A DNA stretch of 6,506 nt from contig DATKXF010000030.1 in the NCBI GenBank assembly GCA_035529155.1, positions 1 to 6,506 on the forward strand, given 5' to 3'. The stretch comes from JAAEEP01 sp035529155 (GTDB taxonomy: Archaea; Thermoplasmatota; Thermoplasmata; Methanomassiliicoccales; JAAEEP01). Each line of letters begins with the position of its first letter. Position 1 is the first letter of the stretch. The notes under the pieces are model-generated. The model searched no databases. It had not been told where the DNA came from and was given only the letters and a program-made list of their open reading frames with translations. Below are positions 1 to 5,996 of the stretch, in pieces. The position numbers and the translations under genes are program-made.

Positions 1-578
1 CGGACCTGGAGCCTTTTGGACAGCACCCACTCCGAAACCTCTAGAAGCTTCACTCCCCCAACGGCGGTCACGATGACCGGGCACTTGATCTCGTGGCTGG
101 AGAGAATATCTTCAACGAAGTCCATGTCCTCCTTCCCGGCAACCACGAACTTGAGCTGATCGAAGGGGGACAACATTTCCAGGTTCTTCATGACCGTGTT
201 TCCATTCATTCCAGATGAGGGGGTCTTGACGTCCATGCTTATCAAGAGCTCTTGGTAACATGGCAGCCGCTCCAGCGAGATGGAACCGTTGGTCTCCAGC
301 TGGATATAGAATCCCTTATCCAGAAGTGCATCGATGAGCTGATAGGTCTCATCCTGGATGAGTGGTTCTCCTCCTGTGATGCATACGGTGTCCACACCGA
401 AGGCCTCCACCTTCTTTGCGATATCCTCCACGAGCATCTCCTTACCCCCATCTCTCGCGTAGGGAGTATCGCACCAGGAGCAGTCGAGATTGCATCCCAC
501 CGTGCGCACGAAGACCGTTGGTAAGCCCATCAGCATTCCCTCGCCCTGGAGGGAGTAGAAAATTTCACAGATTCTCAT
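1..578 (-). CDS. queE: 7-carboxy-7-deazaguanine synthase QueE (3' end outside window)
   Basis: This is a radical SAM enzyme that rearranges 6-carboxy-5,6,7,8-tetrahydropterin to 7-carboxy-7-deazaguanine in preQ0 synthesis, in the cytoplasm. I translated 192 residues from the ATG at 578-576; the frame is open to the window edge, so the C-terminus is missing. Visible features are the family N-terminus (IFYSLQGEG, 6-14), the [4Fe-4S]-binding cysteines CX3CX2C at 29, 33 and 36, the SAM-binding GGEP at 69-72, a LETNGS motif near 93-98, and DVKTPSSG near 114-121, typical of QueE substrate binding. The start codon overlaps the queC stop (ATGA, 578-575), and a purine-rich GAGGGAAGGA stretch sits just before it, so translation is probably coupled. 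It is the last visible gene of the mtxX-queD-queC-queE operon. Family assignment is firm; only the end is unseen. Confidence 0.95.
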   Translation of the reverse strand, partial: MRICEIFYSLQGEGMLMGLPTVFVRTVGCNLDCSWCDTPYARDGGKEMLVEDIAKKVEAFGVDTVCITGGEPLIQDETYQLIDALLDKGFYIQLETNGSISLERLPCYQELLISMDVKTPSSGMNGNTVMKNLEMLSPFDQLKFVVAGKEDMDFVEDILSSHEIKCPVIVTAVGGVKLLEVSEWVLSKRLQV

Positions 579-1261
579 ATCCTTCCCTCGTATTCAATGG
601 GGTCCTGGTACCCCGCCTCCTTGAACCCCTTAAGCCGGAGGAGACAGGAATCACACTGGCCGCATGCCTTCCTCCCTCCTTTATAGCAGCTCCATGTGAG
701 GTGGAGGGGAGCCCCCAGCTCCTTGCCCATCGCAACGATCTCTCCCTTGGTCTTTCCGATTATGGGCGTGATTATCTGTATAGGTTTGCCTTCCACGCCA
801 GTCTTGGTTCCCACCTCAAGAACCTTCTGATATTGCTTAAAGAATTCGAGACGGCAGTCGGGATAACCGCTGTAGTCCACCGCATTGGCTCCGATGTAGA
901 CCCTGGAAGCGGATTCGCACTCGCAGAGTCCCGCCGCAATCGAAAGGAATATGATGTTCCTGGCTGGCACATAGGTCACAGGTATCTCGTCCTTGATGGC
1001 CTCCACGGAATCCCTCTCTGGAACCTCGACCATCATGGAGGTGAGTGCGCTGGAGCTGAAGCAGCTAAGGTCTAGCTTCATCATGATGTGTTTCTTCAGA
1101 TTGTAGTACGACGCGACATCCTTCGCCGCAAGAAGCTCCTTGTCATGCCTCTGCCCATAATAGATGGTCAGTGGCAAAACCTCATCCCCCTGGGAGAGCG
1201 CATGGGCAAGAGTCACAGTCGAGTCCAGTCCTCCCGAAAGCAGGACCACTGCCCTTGTCAT
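575..1261 (-). CDS. queC: 7-cyano-7-deazaguanine (preQ0) synthase QueC
   Basis: QueC is the ATP-dependent ligase that converts 7-carboxy-7-deazaguanine plus ammonia to preQ0, the base that archaea insert into tRNA position 15 on the way to archaeosine. The 228-residue protein has the N-terminal PP-loop SGGLDS (9-14) and a C-terminal zinc site, CX7CX2CX2C at C192, C200, C203 and C206, both hallmarks of the family. Length is normal and the protein looks intact. The ATG at 1261 is supported by a GAGGTGAT Shine-Dalgarno 3 nt upstream that also contains the queD stop codon, so queD and queC are likely translationally coupled. Its own stop overlaps the queE start. No oddities seen. Confidence 0.97.
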   Translation of the reverse strand: MTRAVVLLSGGLDSTVTLAHALSQGDEVLPLTIYYGQRHDKELLAAKDVASYYNLKKHIMMKLDLSCFSSSALTSMMVEVPERDSVEAIKDEIPVTYVPARNIIFLSIAAGLCECESASRVYIGANAVDYSGYPDCRLEFFKQYQKVLEVGTKTGVEGKPIQIITPIIGKTKGEIVAMGKELGAPLHLTWSCYKGGRKACGQCDSCLLRLKGFKEAGYQDPIEYEGRI

Positions 1262-1264
1262 CCG

Positions 1265-1272
1265 ATCACCTC
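1265..1272 (-). promoter_or_regulatory. Ribosome binding site of queC
   Basis: On the minus strand this reads GAGGTGAT, a near-perfect complement of the archaeal 16S rRNA 3' end, 3 nt before the queC ATG. The TGA inside it is the queD stop codon, which fixes the queC start and suggests reinitiation after queD. Confidence 0.75.
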
Positions 1273-1742
1273 AGGTCGCGAGAGACCCAAGCACTCTGCC
1301 CTCGCTCCTCGTCCACTCCCACTTCGATCCTGCTGATGTTGGGAGGGAAGTCGACCTCCTCGATGACCCTTTTGAGCATGGTCTCTGCTATCTCTTCAGC
1401 GCTTGATTCTGAGATGTCCAGTATCAGTATGTCTTCTTTGGGGAAGACATACCGCTTACCGTCTATTCTTGCTTCAATTTCATCTCCTTTATCTTCAAGA
1501 ATGACCCTCGTGGAACTCCCCGGGAGCAGGACCCTGTGGTCGAACTCCTCGGTGATCCGGCGGAGTGCCCGCTTTAGATCGATGAAATCCATTATCATTC
1601 CGTTCTCGCCCTTCTCACCGTAAAGGATCAACCGCACCACATAAACATGACCGTGCAGTTTGCCGCACCGTGCGTGACCGGCGATGAAGTGACATGCCGA
1701 GAACTTGATGTTCGAGTACCTTCCGTCTATCTCCAATCTCAT
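1266..1742 (-). CDS. queD: 6-carboxytetrahydropterin synthase QueD (PTPS family)
   Basis: QueD makes 6-carboxy-5,6,7,8-tetrahydropterin from dihydroneopterin triphosphate, the first committed pterin step to preQ0. In the 158 residues the three zinc-ligand histidines are H18, H30 and H32. The catalytic cysteine is C26 in the CX3HGH signature (CGKLHGH), the catalytic Asp-His pair is D68-H69, and a Glu near 145 fits the pterin-anchoring position. It is longer than bacterial QueD (about 120 residues) because of a central stretch around 75-110, as is common in archaeal members. The ATG at 1742 follows mtxX by 9 nt, with AGGGAT as a weak ribosome site. A pyruvoyltetrahydropterin synthase-like role is the alternative, but position directly before queC and queE argues strongly for QueD. 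Confidence 0.93.
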   Translation of the reverse strand: MRLEIDGRYSNIKFSACHFIAGHARCGKLHGHVYVVRLILYGEKGENGMIMDFIDLKRALRRITEEFDHRVLLPGSSTRVILEDKGDEIEARIDGKRYVFPKEDILILDISESSAEEIAETMLKRVIEEVDFPPNISRIEVGVDEERGQSAWVSRDLR

Positions 1743-1751
1743 TTCAAATCC

Positions 1752-2537
1752 CTACTTAAGGCAGAATTCCTGGCAGTATCCTTTTCCCACCATCGCTGAT
1801 GCTAGCGCTATCGAGTCCACATAACTAAACTTTGCCCTCGAGGTGTCAACGAATACCCTATCGATGTTGATCACTGGCGCACCCATTGCCCGTCCTCCTC
1901 CAAGGAAGTGCAGCGTACGGAAGATGAGGTTGCCCGAGATGCCGTCTGGAGCAAGTATGAAGTTGCGGCTGGAGGCTGCCTTCTCGATGAGAATCTCATC
2001 GTGCTCGATGTCCAGCCCTATTTCCCTCCCCCACATCACCAGCTCCTCCGCATCCCTGATTGTCCTGTCGGCGACAGGATTGCGCCCAATATCTGAAAGC
2101 CTTCCTCCAGAGAGGATGCCTATGGAGGGTTCGATGCCCATTCTCTCCAGCATCTCAATGCCCAGAGTGATGAAAGCACGCTTCTCCTCCAGATCACATC
2201 CCTCATCTATGCCCACGGGTCCGAAGAAGAATAGCCCCTCCTCACGGGGCTCGAGAACCGCTACCCTCATAACCCGATCAATACCAAAGCCTTCCTTGAT
2301 GGCGGTCATGGCCTCGTTCGATCCCATGTCCCCCCTTACCGCGGCCTGTATCTCCCCCTCAAGAAGATCCATTACCATCTTGTCTGGGTTCTTGTAGATC
2401 TGGGTGACGCCGTAGCCCTTCGCGTTGGCAACCGCGACACTCGCCTCTACCTTGGTGGCGCCCTGCTTGGTCCCGATCCCTATTACGATATCGGGGTTCT
2501 CGCCCATGGAAAGGATCATCTCTCCCGTCAACATCAT
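1752..2537 (-). CDS. mtxX: Methanogenesis marker protein 4 / MtxX family protein
   Basis: This protein of 261 residues belongs to the family called MtxX or methanogenesis marker protein 4, known almost only from methanogens and of unproven function. The methyltransferase label came from gene proximity in some genomes. Visible marks are AAVRG (65-69), FFGPVGIDEG (104-113), LSGGRLSDIGRNP (142-154) and a C-terminal PDGISGNLIFRTL (197-209). The last stretch resembles the nucleotide/acyl-binding part of phosphate acetyl- and butyryltransferases, so an acyl-phosphate or CoA-type reaction is conceivable. No membrane segment or signal peptide is evident. Two ATGs stand in tandem (2537 and 2534); AGGTAAT ending 6 nt upstream supports the first. 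It heads a tight operon with queD, queC and queE, a link to deazaguanine synthesis that the family name would not predict. Family call is confident; biochemical role is open. Confidence 0.88.
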   Translation of the reverse strand: MMLTGEMILSMGENPDIVIGIGTKQGATKVEASVAVANAKGYGVTQIYKNPDKMVMDLLEGEIQAAVRGDMGSNEAMTAIKEGFGIDRVMRVAVLEPREEGLFFFGPVGIDEGCDLEEKRAFITLGIEMLERMGIEPSIGILSGGRLSDIGRNPVADRTIRDAEELVMWGREIGLDIEHDEILIEKAASSRNFILAPDGISGNLIFRTLHFLGGGRAMGAPVINIDRVFVDTSRAKFSYVDSIALASAMVGKGYCQEFCLK

Positions 2538-2543
2538 TTACTG

Positions 2544-2550
2544 ATTACCT
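2544..2550 (-). promoter_or_regulatory. Ribosome binding site of mtxX
   Basis: Minus-strand AGGTAAT, one mismatch from the archaeal consensus AGGTGAT, ends 6 nt before the first of two tandem ATG codons and supports the start at 2537. Confidence 0.5.
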
Positions 2551-2572
2551 TGCCTCACATTTCTATGTTTCG

Positions 2573-2580
2573 AATAAACA
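2573..2580 (-). promoter_or_regulatory. Candidate TATA box for the mtxX-queDCE operon
   Basis: Minus-strand TGTTTATT is AT-rich in an otherwise GC-richer spacer. A start site about 26 nt downstream would fall near 2549, giving a leader of roughly 12 nt carrying the ribosome site, similar to the arrangement proposed before rpl10e. There is no clear BRE, so this is tentative. Confidence 0.35.
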
Positions 2581-2593
2581 CTGAAACAGTAAT

Positions 2594-2610
2594 CGTCCAG
2601 ATGATGGACG
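2594..2610 (-). terminator. Hairpin after dph2, possible terminator or processing site
   Basis: CGTCCA (2594-2599) and TGGACG (2605-2610) form a perfect 6-bp stem with a 5-nt loop. The hairpin lies 6 nt past the dph2 stop and is followed on the minus strand by ATTACTGTTT, which is U-rich only in part. It is placed as a terminator between dph2 and mtxX would be, but archaeal termination does not need hairpins, so the role is inferred. Confidence 0.35.
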
Positions 2611-2616
2611 CGCCCT

Positions 2617-3603
2617 TCACCCAAGAATACTGTCGAACCTGTATTCATTCCATTCCCGGAGACCGATGGCAATCTCAAGCTCCACCGGTGTGAGTATCGG
2701 CTTCTTGTACCTCAGGTAATCGTCAATGGCCAGTCTCGGGCAAGCGGTGGAAACATAGGCGTCGACCTTGAGCGCGATCAGGCTGTCGGGGTCGAAACGG
2801 TCCATCGCCACCAGGAATCCCTTTCTCCCCCTTGATTCAAGCTTTTCCCGGAGCGAACGGGCGACGGCCAGCCTCATTTGTCCGGGCTTGGTGCAGATCA
2901 AAATGGCGAACGTCTTGGCTTCCGAGCCCAGGACGATCGCTCCGTGCCTCTGCCTGAGCACCCTGTCTGTGAGATCCCCCACATCACGCACCTCGCGATT
3001 GAGCGGGTCTACCACAATCACTGGTTTCGAGGTCTCGATCGATACTGCAAGGGGATGGAAGTCACCGCTCCCGATATAGAGGAAATTGTCCACCTTATCT
3101 GCCAGCGAAAAAGCGGGCGAGACATTGCATCCCAGGACCTGACCGGGGTGGGCAACCCTAGCATCGCCCTCATTGATCATGACGACCTTTCCATTCTCCT
3201 CAAGCCATTGCTTGATGATGGGGAGGAGCTTTATGTGCTGGACCGTGGTAATTAATCCCACCTTCTCCCCGAGCTTCTCCAGGGCCTCCTCCATCAATGG
3301 CAGGGGATCTACGTCCGCATACACCTCGACAAAGAACACGTCATCAGACACTCGCAGGGAAGACATCTCGGCGTGACCGAACTGGACGAGCGCTTCGGCA
3401 AATCTCCTGAAGTCGGTTGGGAAGTCGCATGCACCATAGCAGGGATCTGCCACAAGAAGGATGTCCGCCCCGGTCCTCTCCTCTAGATCGTTCATGATGT
3501 CCAGGGCGTAGAGCTTGAGACCTTCCGGCAGCTGGACTGCGACCCTCTTGGCCCCTCTGCGGGCGATCCAATCCGAGACCTCATCCAGGTTAAAATCGTA
3601 CAT
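2617..3603 (-). CDS. dph2: 2-(3-amino-3-carboxypropyl)histidine synthase Dph2 (diphthamide biosynthesis)
   Basis: Archaeal Dph2 is a homodimeric, non-canonical radical SAM [4Fe-4S] enzyme. It transfers the 3-amino-3-carboxypropyl group of S-adenosylmethionine to a histidine of elongation factor 2, the first step of diphthamide synthesis. From the ATG at 3603 the protein has 328 residues. The three cluster cysteines of the three-domain fold are visible as C55 in DPCYGACD, C159 in GCNVSP and C288 in STACPR; the family start QLPEGLK lies near 24-30. An in-frame GTG at 3612 would add three residues. I prefer the ATG because alignment by eye with known archaeal Dph2 starts fits it, although no Shine-Dalgarno precedes either. 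It lies 38 nt downstream of rpl10e on the same strand and may be cotranscribed with it. The gene looks intact. Confidence 0.95.
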   Translation of the reverse strand: MYDFNLDEVSDWIARRGAKRVAVQLPEGLKLYALDIMNDLEERTGADILLVADPCYGACDFPTDFRRFAEALVQFGHAEMSSLRVSDDVFFVEVYADVDPLPLMEEALEKLGEKVGLITTVQHIKLLPIIKQWLEENGKVVMINEGDARVAHPGQVLGCNVSPAFSLADKVDNFLYIGSGDFHPLAVSIETSKPVIVVDPLNREVRDVGDLTDRVLRQRHGAIVLGSEAKTFAILICTKPGQMRLAVARSLREKLESRGRKGFLVAMDRFDPDSLIALKVDAYVSTACPRLAIDDYLRYKKPILTPVELEIAIGLREWNEYRFDSILG

Positions 3604-3641
3604 TGAAGACACGGTGAATAAATAGAAGGGAAAGGGGGGGT

Positions 3642-4166
3642 TTAAGCCTTGGGAATGAGCTCTTCGCCCTTCTCGATTTCAATGAAGCAGGGTGTTGTGA
3701 GCTTCATGGATGCCCTCCAGAGGGCCTCCTTGGCTAAATCGAACTGACTGGGAGTGGTCCACACGGTCATGACCGTCTGACCAGAATGCACCCTGGCGGC
3801 CATTCCGACGTTCTTCCCGAAGGAGTGTCTCATGCCGCTGGATACCCTGTCCGCTCCAGCCCCGGTCGCGAGCTTGTTCTCCCTGAGAACGTGATGCGGA
3901 TAGATCCTGATCTTAAGGTGGTAGTTGACCGTCCCGGCCCTCTTCGAGAGGACCCTGTTCGCGGCGATACGCGCGGCCTCCATCGAGGTGTGCCTTATCT
4001 GGCAGGATTCCTTGGCCTTAAGTGAAATCTGAATAGGGAAGTCTCCAGTGGTGTCTCCCATATCATATTGAATGATCCTGCAGGCAGGCACTCCACCCAT
4101 GTACTCCCTTCGGGTATTCGCCTGTCCCTTGATCTCGCGATACATTCTTGCGGGCTTCCTTGCCAT
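3642..4166 (-). CDS. rpl10e: Large-subunit ribosomal protein L10e (uL16)
   Basis: Archaeal/eukaryotic-type L10e (universal name uL16) binds 23S rRNA near the A-site tRNA and the peptidyl transferase centre. The 174-residue length is typical of archaeal members. The N-terminus (ARKPARMYREIKGQ, 2-15) and the central RIYPHHVLRENK followed by GAGADRVSSGMRHSFGK carry the conserved basic segments and loop of the family. The ATG at 4166 is set by a GGTGAT Shine-Dalgarno 5 nt upstream, and a TATA-like element lies further upstream. It is transcribed divergently from rnp4 and leads into dph2. High basic content and intact ends; no anomaly seen. Confidence 0.98.
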   Translation of the reverse strand: MARKPARMYREIKGQANTRREYMGGVPACRIIQYDMGDTTGDFPIQISLKAKESCQIRHTSMEAARIAANRVLSKRAGTVNYHLKIRIYPHHVLRENKLATGAGADRVSSGMRHSFGKNVGMAARVHSGQTVMTVWTTPSQFDLAKEALWRASMKLTTPCFIEIEKGEELIPKA

Positions 4167-4171
4167 TATCC

Positions 4172-4177
4172 ATCACC
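4172..4177 (-). promoter_or_regulatory. Ribosome binding site of rpl10e
   Basis: Minus-strand GGTGAT, an exact match to the archaeal anti-Shine-Dalgarno, stands 5 nt before the rpl10e ATG and confirms the start. Confidence 0.75.
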
Positions 4178-4204
4178 AATTGTCATGCCACAGAAGGGAA
4201 GGCT

Positions 4205-4220
4205 ACATAAATCTTTTTCT
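4205..4220 (-). promoter_or_regulatory. Candidate archaeal promoter (BRE and TATA box) of rpl10e
   Basis: On the minus strand AGAAAAAG (purine-rich, BRE-like) is followed by ATTTATGT (TATA-like). Counting about 26 nt from the TATA centre puts the start site near 4182, leaving a leader of about 16 nt that contains the GGTGAT ribosome site. The geometry is coherent for a strong ribosomal-protein promoter. Confidence 0.55.
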
Positions 4221-4377
4221 ATTTGAAGATTACCGAATTAACCGATGTCTCTGGCCTCTCCCTGGTTGTCTGGGGAATGCTGTGAACACCTATTTGAGCT
4301 TTATAGTCACCCTGGAAATCCGTTAGAAGATTTGTCATTATGTCAGCCTAAGGTCCATCGACACAGAACCCACTCAC

Positions 4378-4391
4378 GAGAAAGTTATTTG
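4378..4391 (+). promoter_or_regulatory. Candidate promoter (BRE and TATA box) of rnp4
   Basis: GAGAAAG (BRE-like) followed by TTATTTG (TATA-like) predicts a start site near 4414 and a leader of about 16 nt before the ATG at 4430. GGGGT at 4419-4423, 6 nt before the ATG, would be a weak ribosome site. Confidence 0.45.
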
Positions 4392-4429
4392 AATGAAATC
4401 AACCTACGCCCTAACAAAGGGGTCACCCT

Positions 4430-4759
4430 ATGGCCAGGAAACGCATCTCTCAAAAAGAAGCCAGGATGATAGCGAATGAGAGGATACAGGTCCTCCTGAA
4501 TCTGGCGGAGGAACAGGCTCTCTGCGGAAACATCGAGAGAGGGAGGCGTTACGTGCAGCTCGCCAGAAGGATAGGGATGAGAACCAATACCCGGATGCCC
4601 CGGAAGTTCCTGTATTGCAAGGATTGCCTCTCCCCTCTCATCCCTGGGAAGAACTGCACGGTCAGGCTGAGATCCAATCACGTTACCACCACCTGCAATG
4701 ATTGCGGCCATATACGTAGACATCCCTATCTTGCCGAGAAGAGACGGTTACATGAGTAA
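4430..4759 (+). CDS. rnp4: RNase P protein component 4 (Rpp21/Rpr2 family)
   Basis: This protein subunit of archaeal RNase P, homologous to eukaryotic Rpp21/Rpr2, pairs with Rpp29 and helps the RNase P RNA recognise and cleave pre-tRNA 5' leaders. The 109 residues show the expected layout: a basic N-terminal helical part (1-50; KEARMIANERIQVLLNLAE helix followed by RRYVQLARRIG) and a zinc ribbon with C63, C66, C89 and C92 (CKDC and CNDC). Arginine-rich strands (RLRSNHVTTTC) and a conserved CGHIRRHPY lie around the second pair. Length is usual for the family. It starts the plus-strand transcription unit, divergent from rpl10e, and its last 8 nt overlap the next gene, so the two are probably translated together. 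Confidence 0.95.
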   Translation: MARKRISQKEARMIANERIQVLLNLAEEQALCGNIERGRRYVQLARRIGMRTNTRMPRKFLYCKDCLSPLIPGKNCTVRLRSNHVTTTCNDCGHIRRHPYLAEKRRLHE

Positions 4760-5018
4760 TAGGAAGAAGGAGCTGATCAAACGGGGTGTCGATCTCAAGC
4801 CCACGGTCCATGTGGGAAAGGGCGGCATCACCGATGGAATCGTCGAGGAGATCGTCAGACAGATCAAGGATAAGCATTTGGTGAAGGTTAAGCTCCTTCC
4901 CTCGTTCGATGTTTCAAGGGAGGATGCCGCCGCTGAGCTGGCTGAGAGGGCCAAGACTGGTCTCGTGGATGTGAGGGGAAACACGGTCCTGCTCTGCGAC
5001 AAAAGGCTTTTTCAATAG
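4752..5018 (+). CDS. yhbY: YhbY-like CRM-domain RNA-binding protein
   Basis: A small, single-domain CRM (YhbY/CRS1) protein. Bacterial YhbY associates with the large-subunit precursor; the archaeal versions are taken to act in rRNA or ribosome maturation. From the ATG at 4752 it has 88 residues: an N-terminal helix (KKELIKRGVDL), the conserved loop VHVGKGG with the GxxG-type motif at 22-25, the helix TDGIVEEIVRQIKD, the strand LVKVKLL and a terminal RGNTVLL strand. A longer frame from 4698 exists, but the conserved N-terminus and overlap with the rnp4 end favour 4752. No ribosome site is visible, so translation probably depends on rnp4 (8-nt overlap). Its TAG stop is directly followed by the stop of the convergent integrase gene, so its last few residues (CDKRLFQ) may have been set by an integration event. 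Confidence 0.92.
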   Translation: MSNRKKELIKRGVDLKPTVHVGKGGITDGIVEEIVRQIKDKHLVKVKLLPSFDVSREDAAAELAERAKTGLVDVRGNTVLLCDKRLFQ

Positions 5019-5021
5019 CTA
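5016..5021. other. Abutting convergent stop codons, possible element boundary
   Basis: The palindrome TAGCTA holds the stop of the yhbY-like gene (plus, 5016-5018) and of the integrase (minus, 5019-5021). Integrase genes commonly lie at the attachment site of their element, often the 3' end of a host gene, so the attachment core may lie at or near here. No second copy is visible in the window, and the extent of a core cannot be set from one end. Confidence 0.4.
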
Positions 5022-5945
5022 GGGTGACTGGACGTGAGACGAGGGGTTCATTTTCGCCACCCTTGACAGGTTTTCCTGAGCGTTCTGCATATCCCCAAAT
5101 TGAATGCCTATGTAGGCCCGGAAGGTCTGATTCACGGACTCGTGCCCCATGAGCTTCGCGATCGTCTCTATGGGCGTGCCCGCCTTCCAATGCCTGTTGC
5201 CGAAGGTCCTCCGGAGATCGTGCACCGTCAGGTGCCCGTAGCCCACGGATTCGAACAGCGGCTTCATCCGCCAGTAGATGTGATCGTGGGTCATGGTCTG
5301 CAACCTGCCCGTTTGGAAGTTCCGGAATATCAGCAGCCTGTCGGTCTGGGTGGGGCCGTATGTCTCCAGGAGCTGCCTGCGCAGGACCAGGTACTCCGTC
5401 AATGGCTGAAAGGTCATTTCCGACATGGGGAGAAGCCTGGGCTTCCCTCCGTTCCGTCCTTTGCCCAATACCGTGCCCCTGCCCGATCTCAGCAACGCAT
5501 TCCCCTGGTCCACGGTCAGCCTGCACATGCCGACAGCCCGCAACCCGTTGTCCACTCCTAGGGAGTAGATGAGCTCGTGGAGCGGGCCGGCGGAACGGAC
5601 GCTGCCGCGAAGGTACGCCACCTCCCGCTCGTTCAGGAATGTGCCGTCCACCTTCGGGGTCGGCCGGGATTGGATCACCCACTGGTTTACCACGGGGTTT
5701 CCCAGCCACTTGAGCAACCTCGAGAGGGCGTAGCAGTGGTTCTTCCGGTTGTCCACCCCGCCCGGGACCTGGGTCTCGAACCAGCACAGCTGGCCCACCG
5801 TCAGGTCCTTCGGGTTCTTGCCGTCGAGCAGCTCCGCGGCCTTGAGCAACCAGCGCCTCTCCTGATACTGGGTTTCCGGCGATAGATGCCGTTTGGTCCC
5901 CAGATATGCCCCGATCGCGCGCCTGAACTGGTCCTTGTAGGGCAT
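5019..5945 (-). CDS. Tyrosine recombinase / site-specific integrase
   Basis: This is a DNA strand-exchange enzyme of the tyrosine recombinase family, expected to integrate and excise a mobile element. From the ATG at 5945 it has 308 residues: an N-terminal SAM-like core-binding region (about 1-95) and a C-terminal catalytic domain. Catalytic residues are visible as R136 in NGLRAVG, K162 in LGKGRNGG, H242 and R245 in HDLRRT, H268 in LMGHES and the nucleophile Y278 in FRAYIG, so the enzyme appears active. The usual acidic residue three after the first Arg is Gly (G139). A tail of about 30 residues follows the Tyr. An in-frame GTG at 5954 lies inside the GAGGTG ribosome site, so I chose the ATG 6 nt after it. 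The stop abuts that of the yhbY-like gene with no gap, and two unknown genes precede it on the same strand. The type of element is not identifiable from the window. Confidence 0.93.
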   Translation of the reverse strand: MPYKDQFRRAIGAYLGTKRHLSPETQYQERRWLLKAAELLDGKNPKDLTVGQLCWFETQVPGGVDNRKNHCYALSRLLKWLGNPVVNQWVIQSRPTPKVDGTFLNEREVAYLRGSVRSAGPLHELIYSLGVDNGLRAVGMCRLTVDQGNALLRSGRGTVLGKGRNGGKPRLLPMSEMTFQPLTEYLVLRRQLLETYGPTQTDRLLIFRNFQTGRLQTMTHDHIYWRMKPLFESVGYGHLTVHDLRRTFGNRHWKAGTPIETIAKLMGHESVNQTFRAYIGIQFGDMQNAQENLSRVAKMNPSSHVQSP

Positions 5946-5951
5946 TCCTAG

Positions 5952-5957
5952 CACCTC
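5952..5957 (-). promoter_or_regulatory. Ribosome binding site of the integrase gene
   Basis: Minus-strand GAGGTG, a strong archaeal Shine-Dalgarno, is 6 nt before the ATG at 5945. The possible GTG start at 5954 is part of this site, which decides for the ATG. Confidence 0.75.
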
Positions 5958-5996
5958 GTATGAATTTCTTGGTTCTTATCATGCATCCCATCCCCT

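Larger units (their letters stand above)
4178..4429. other. Divergent intergenic region rpl10e / rnp4
   Basis: About 250 nt with lower GC content than the genes on either side. It holds the rpl10e promoter at its left end and a candidate rnp4 promoter at its right end. In between is another TATA-like TTTATAG at 4300-4306 on the plus strand with no obvious gene 25-30 nt downstream. I see no tRNA-like T-loop, no paired C and D boxes and no convincing coding frame; the open frame from 4245 into rnp4 looks spurious. A small RNA starting near 4330 cannot be excluded. Confidence 0.5.

Noticed and set aside
416..1075. A 219-codon plus-strand open frame opposite queE and queC
   Set aside because: It is antisense to two unmistakable enzyme genes, has no ribosome site and shows a low-information composition.
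4245..4469. A 74-codon plus-strand open frame starting in the rpl10e/rnp4 spacer
   Set aside because: It overlaps the rnp4 start out of frame, has no ribosome site and resembles no family; the spacer is better explained by promoters.
4305..5029. The 9-mer AGTCACCCT at 4305-4313 recurring inverted at 5021-5029 at the integrase end, with a partial match before the rnp4 ATG
   Set aside because: Nine-base matches are expected by chance in a window this size, and the inverted orientation does not fit the direct repeats that integration produces.
4980..5060. A tRNA gene fragment as the attachment site
   Set aside because: No TTCGA-type T-loop, CCA end or acceptor pairing is visible; the integrase directly abuts a protein-coding gene.
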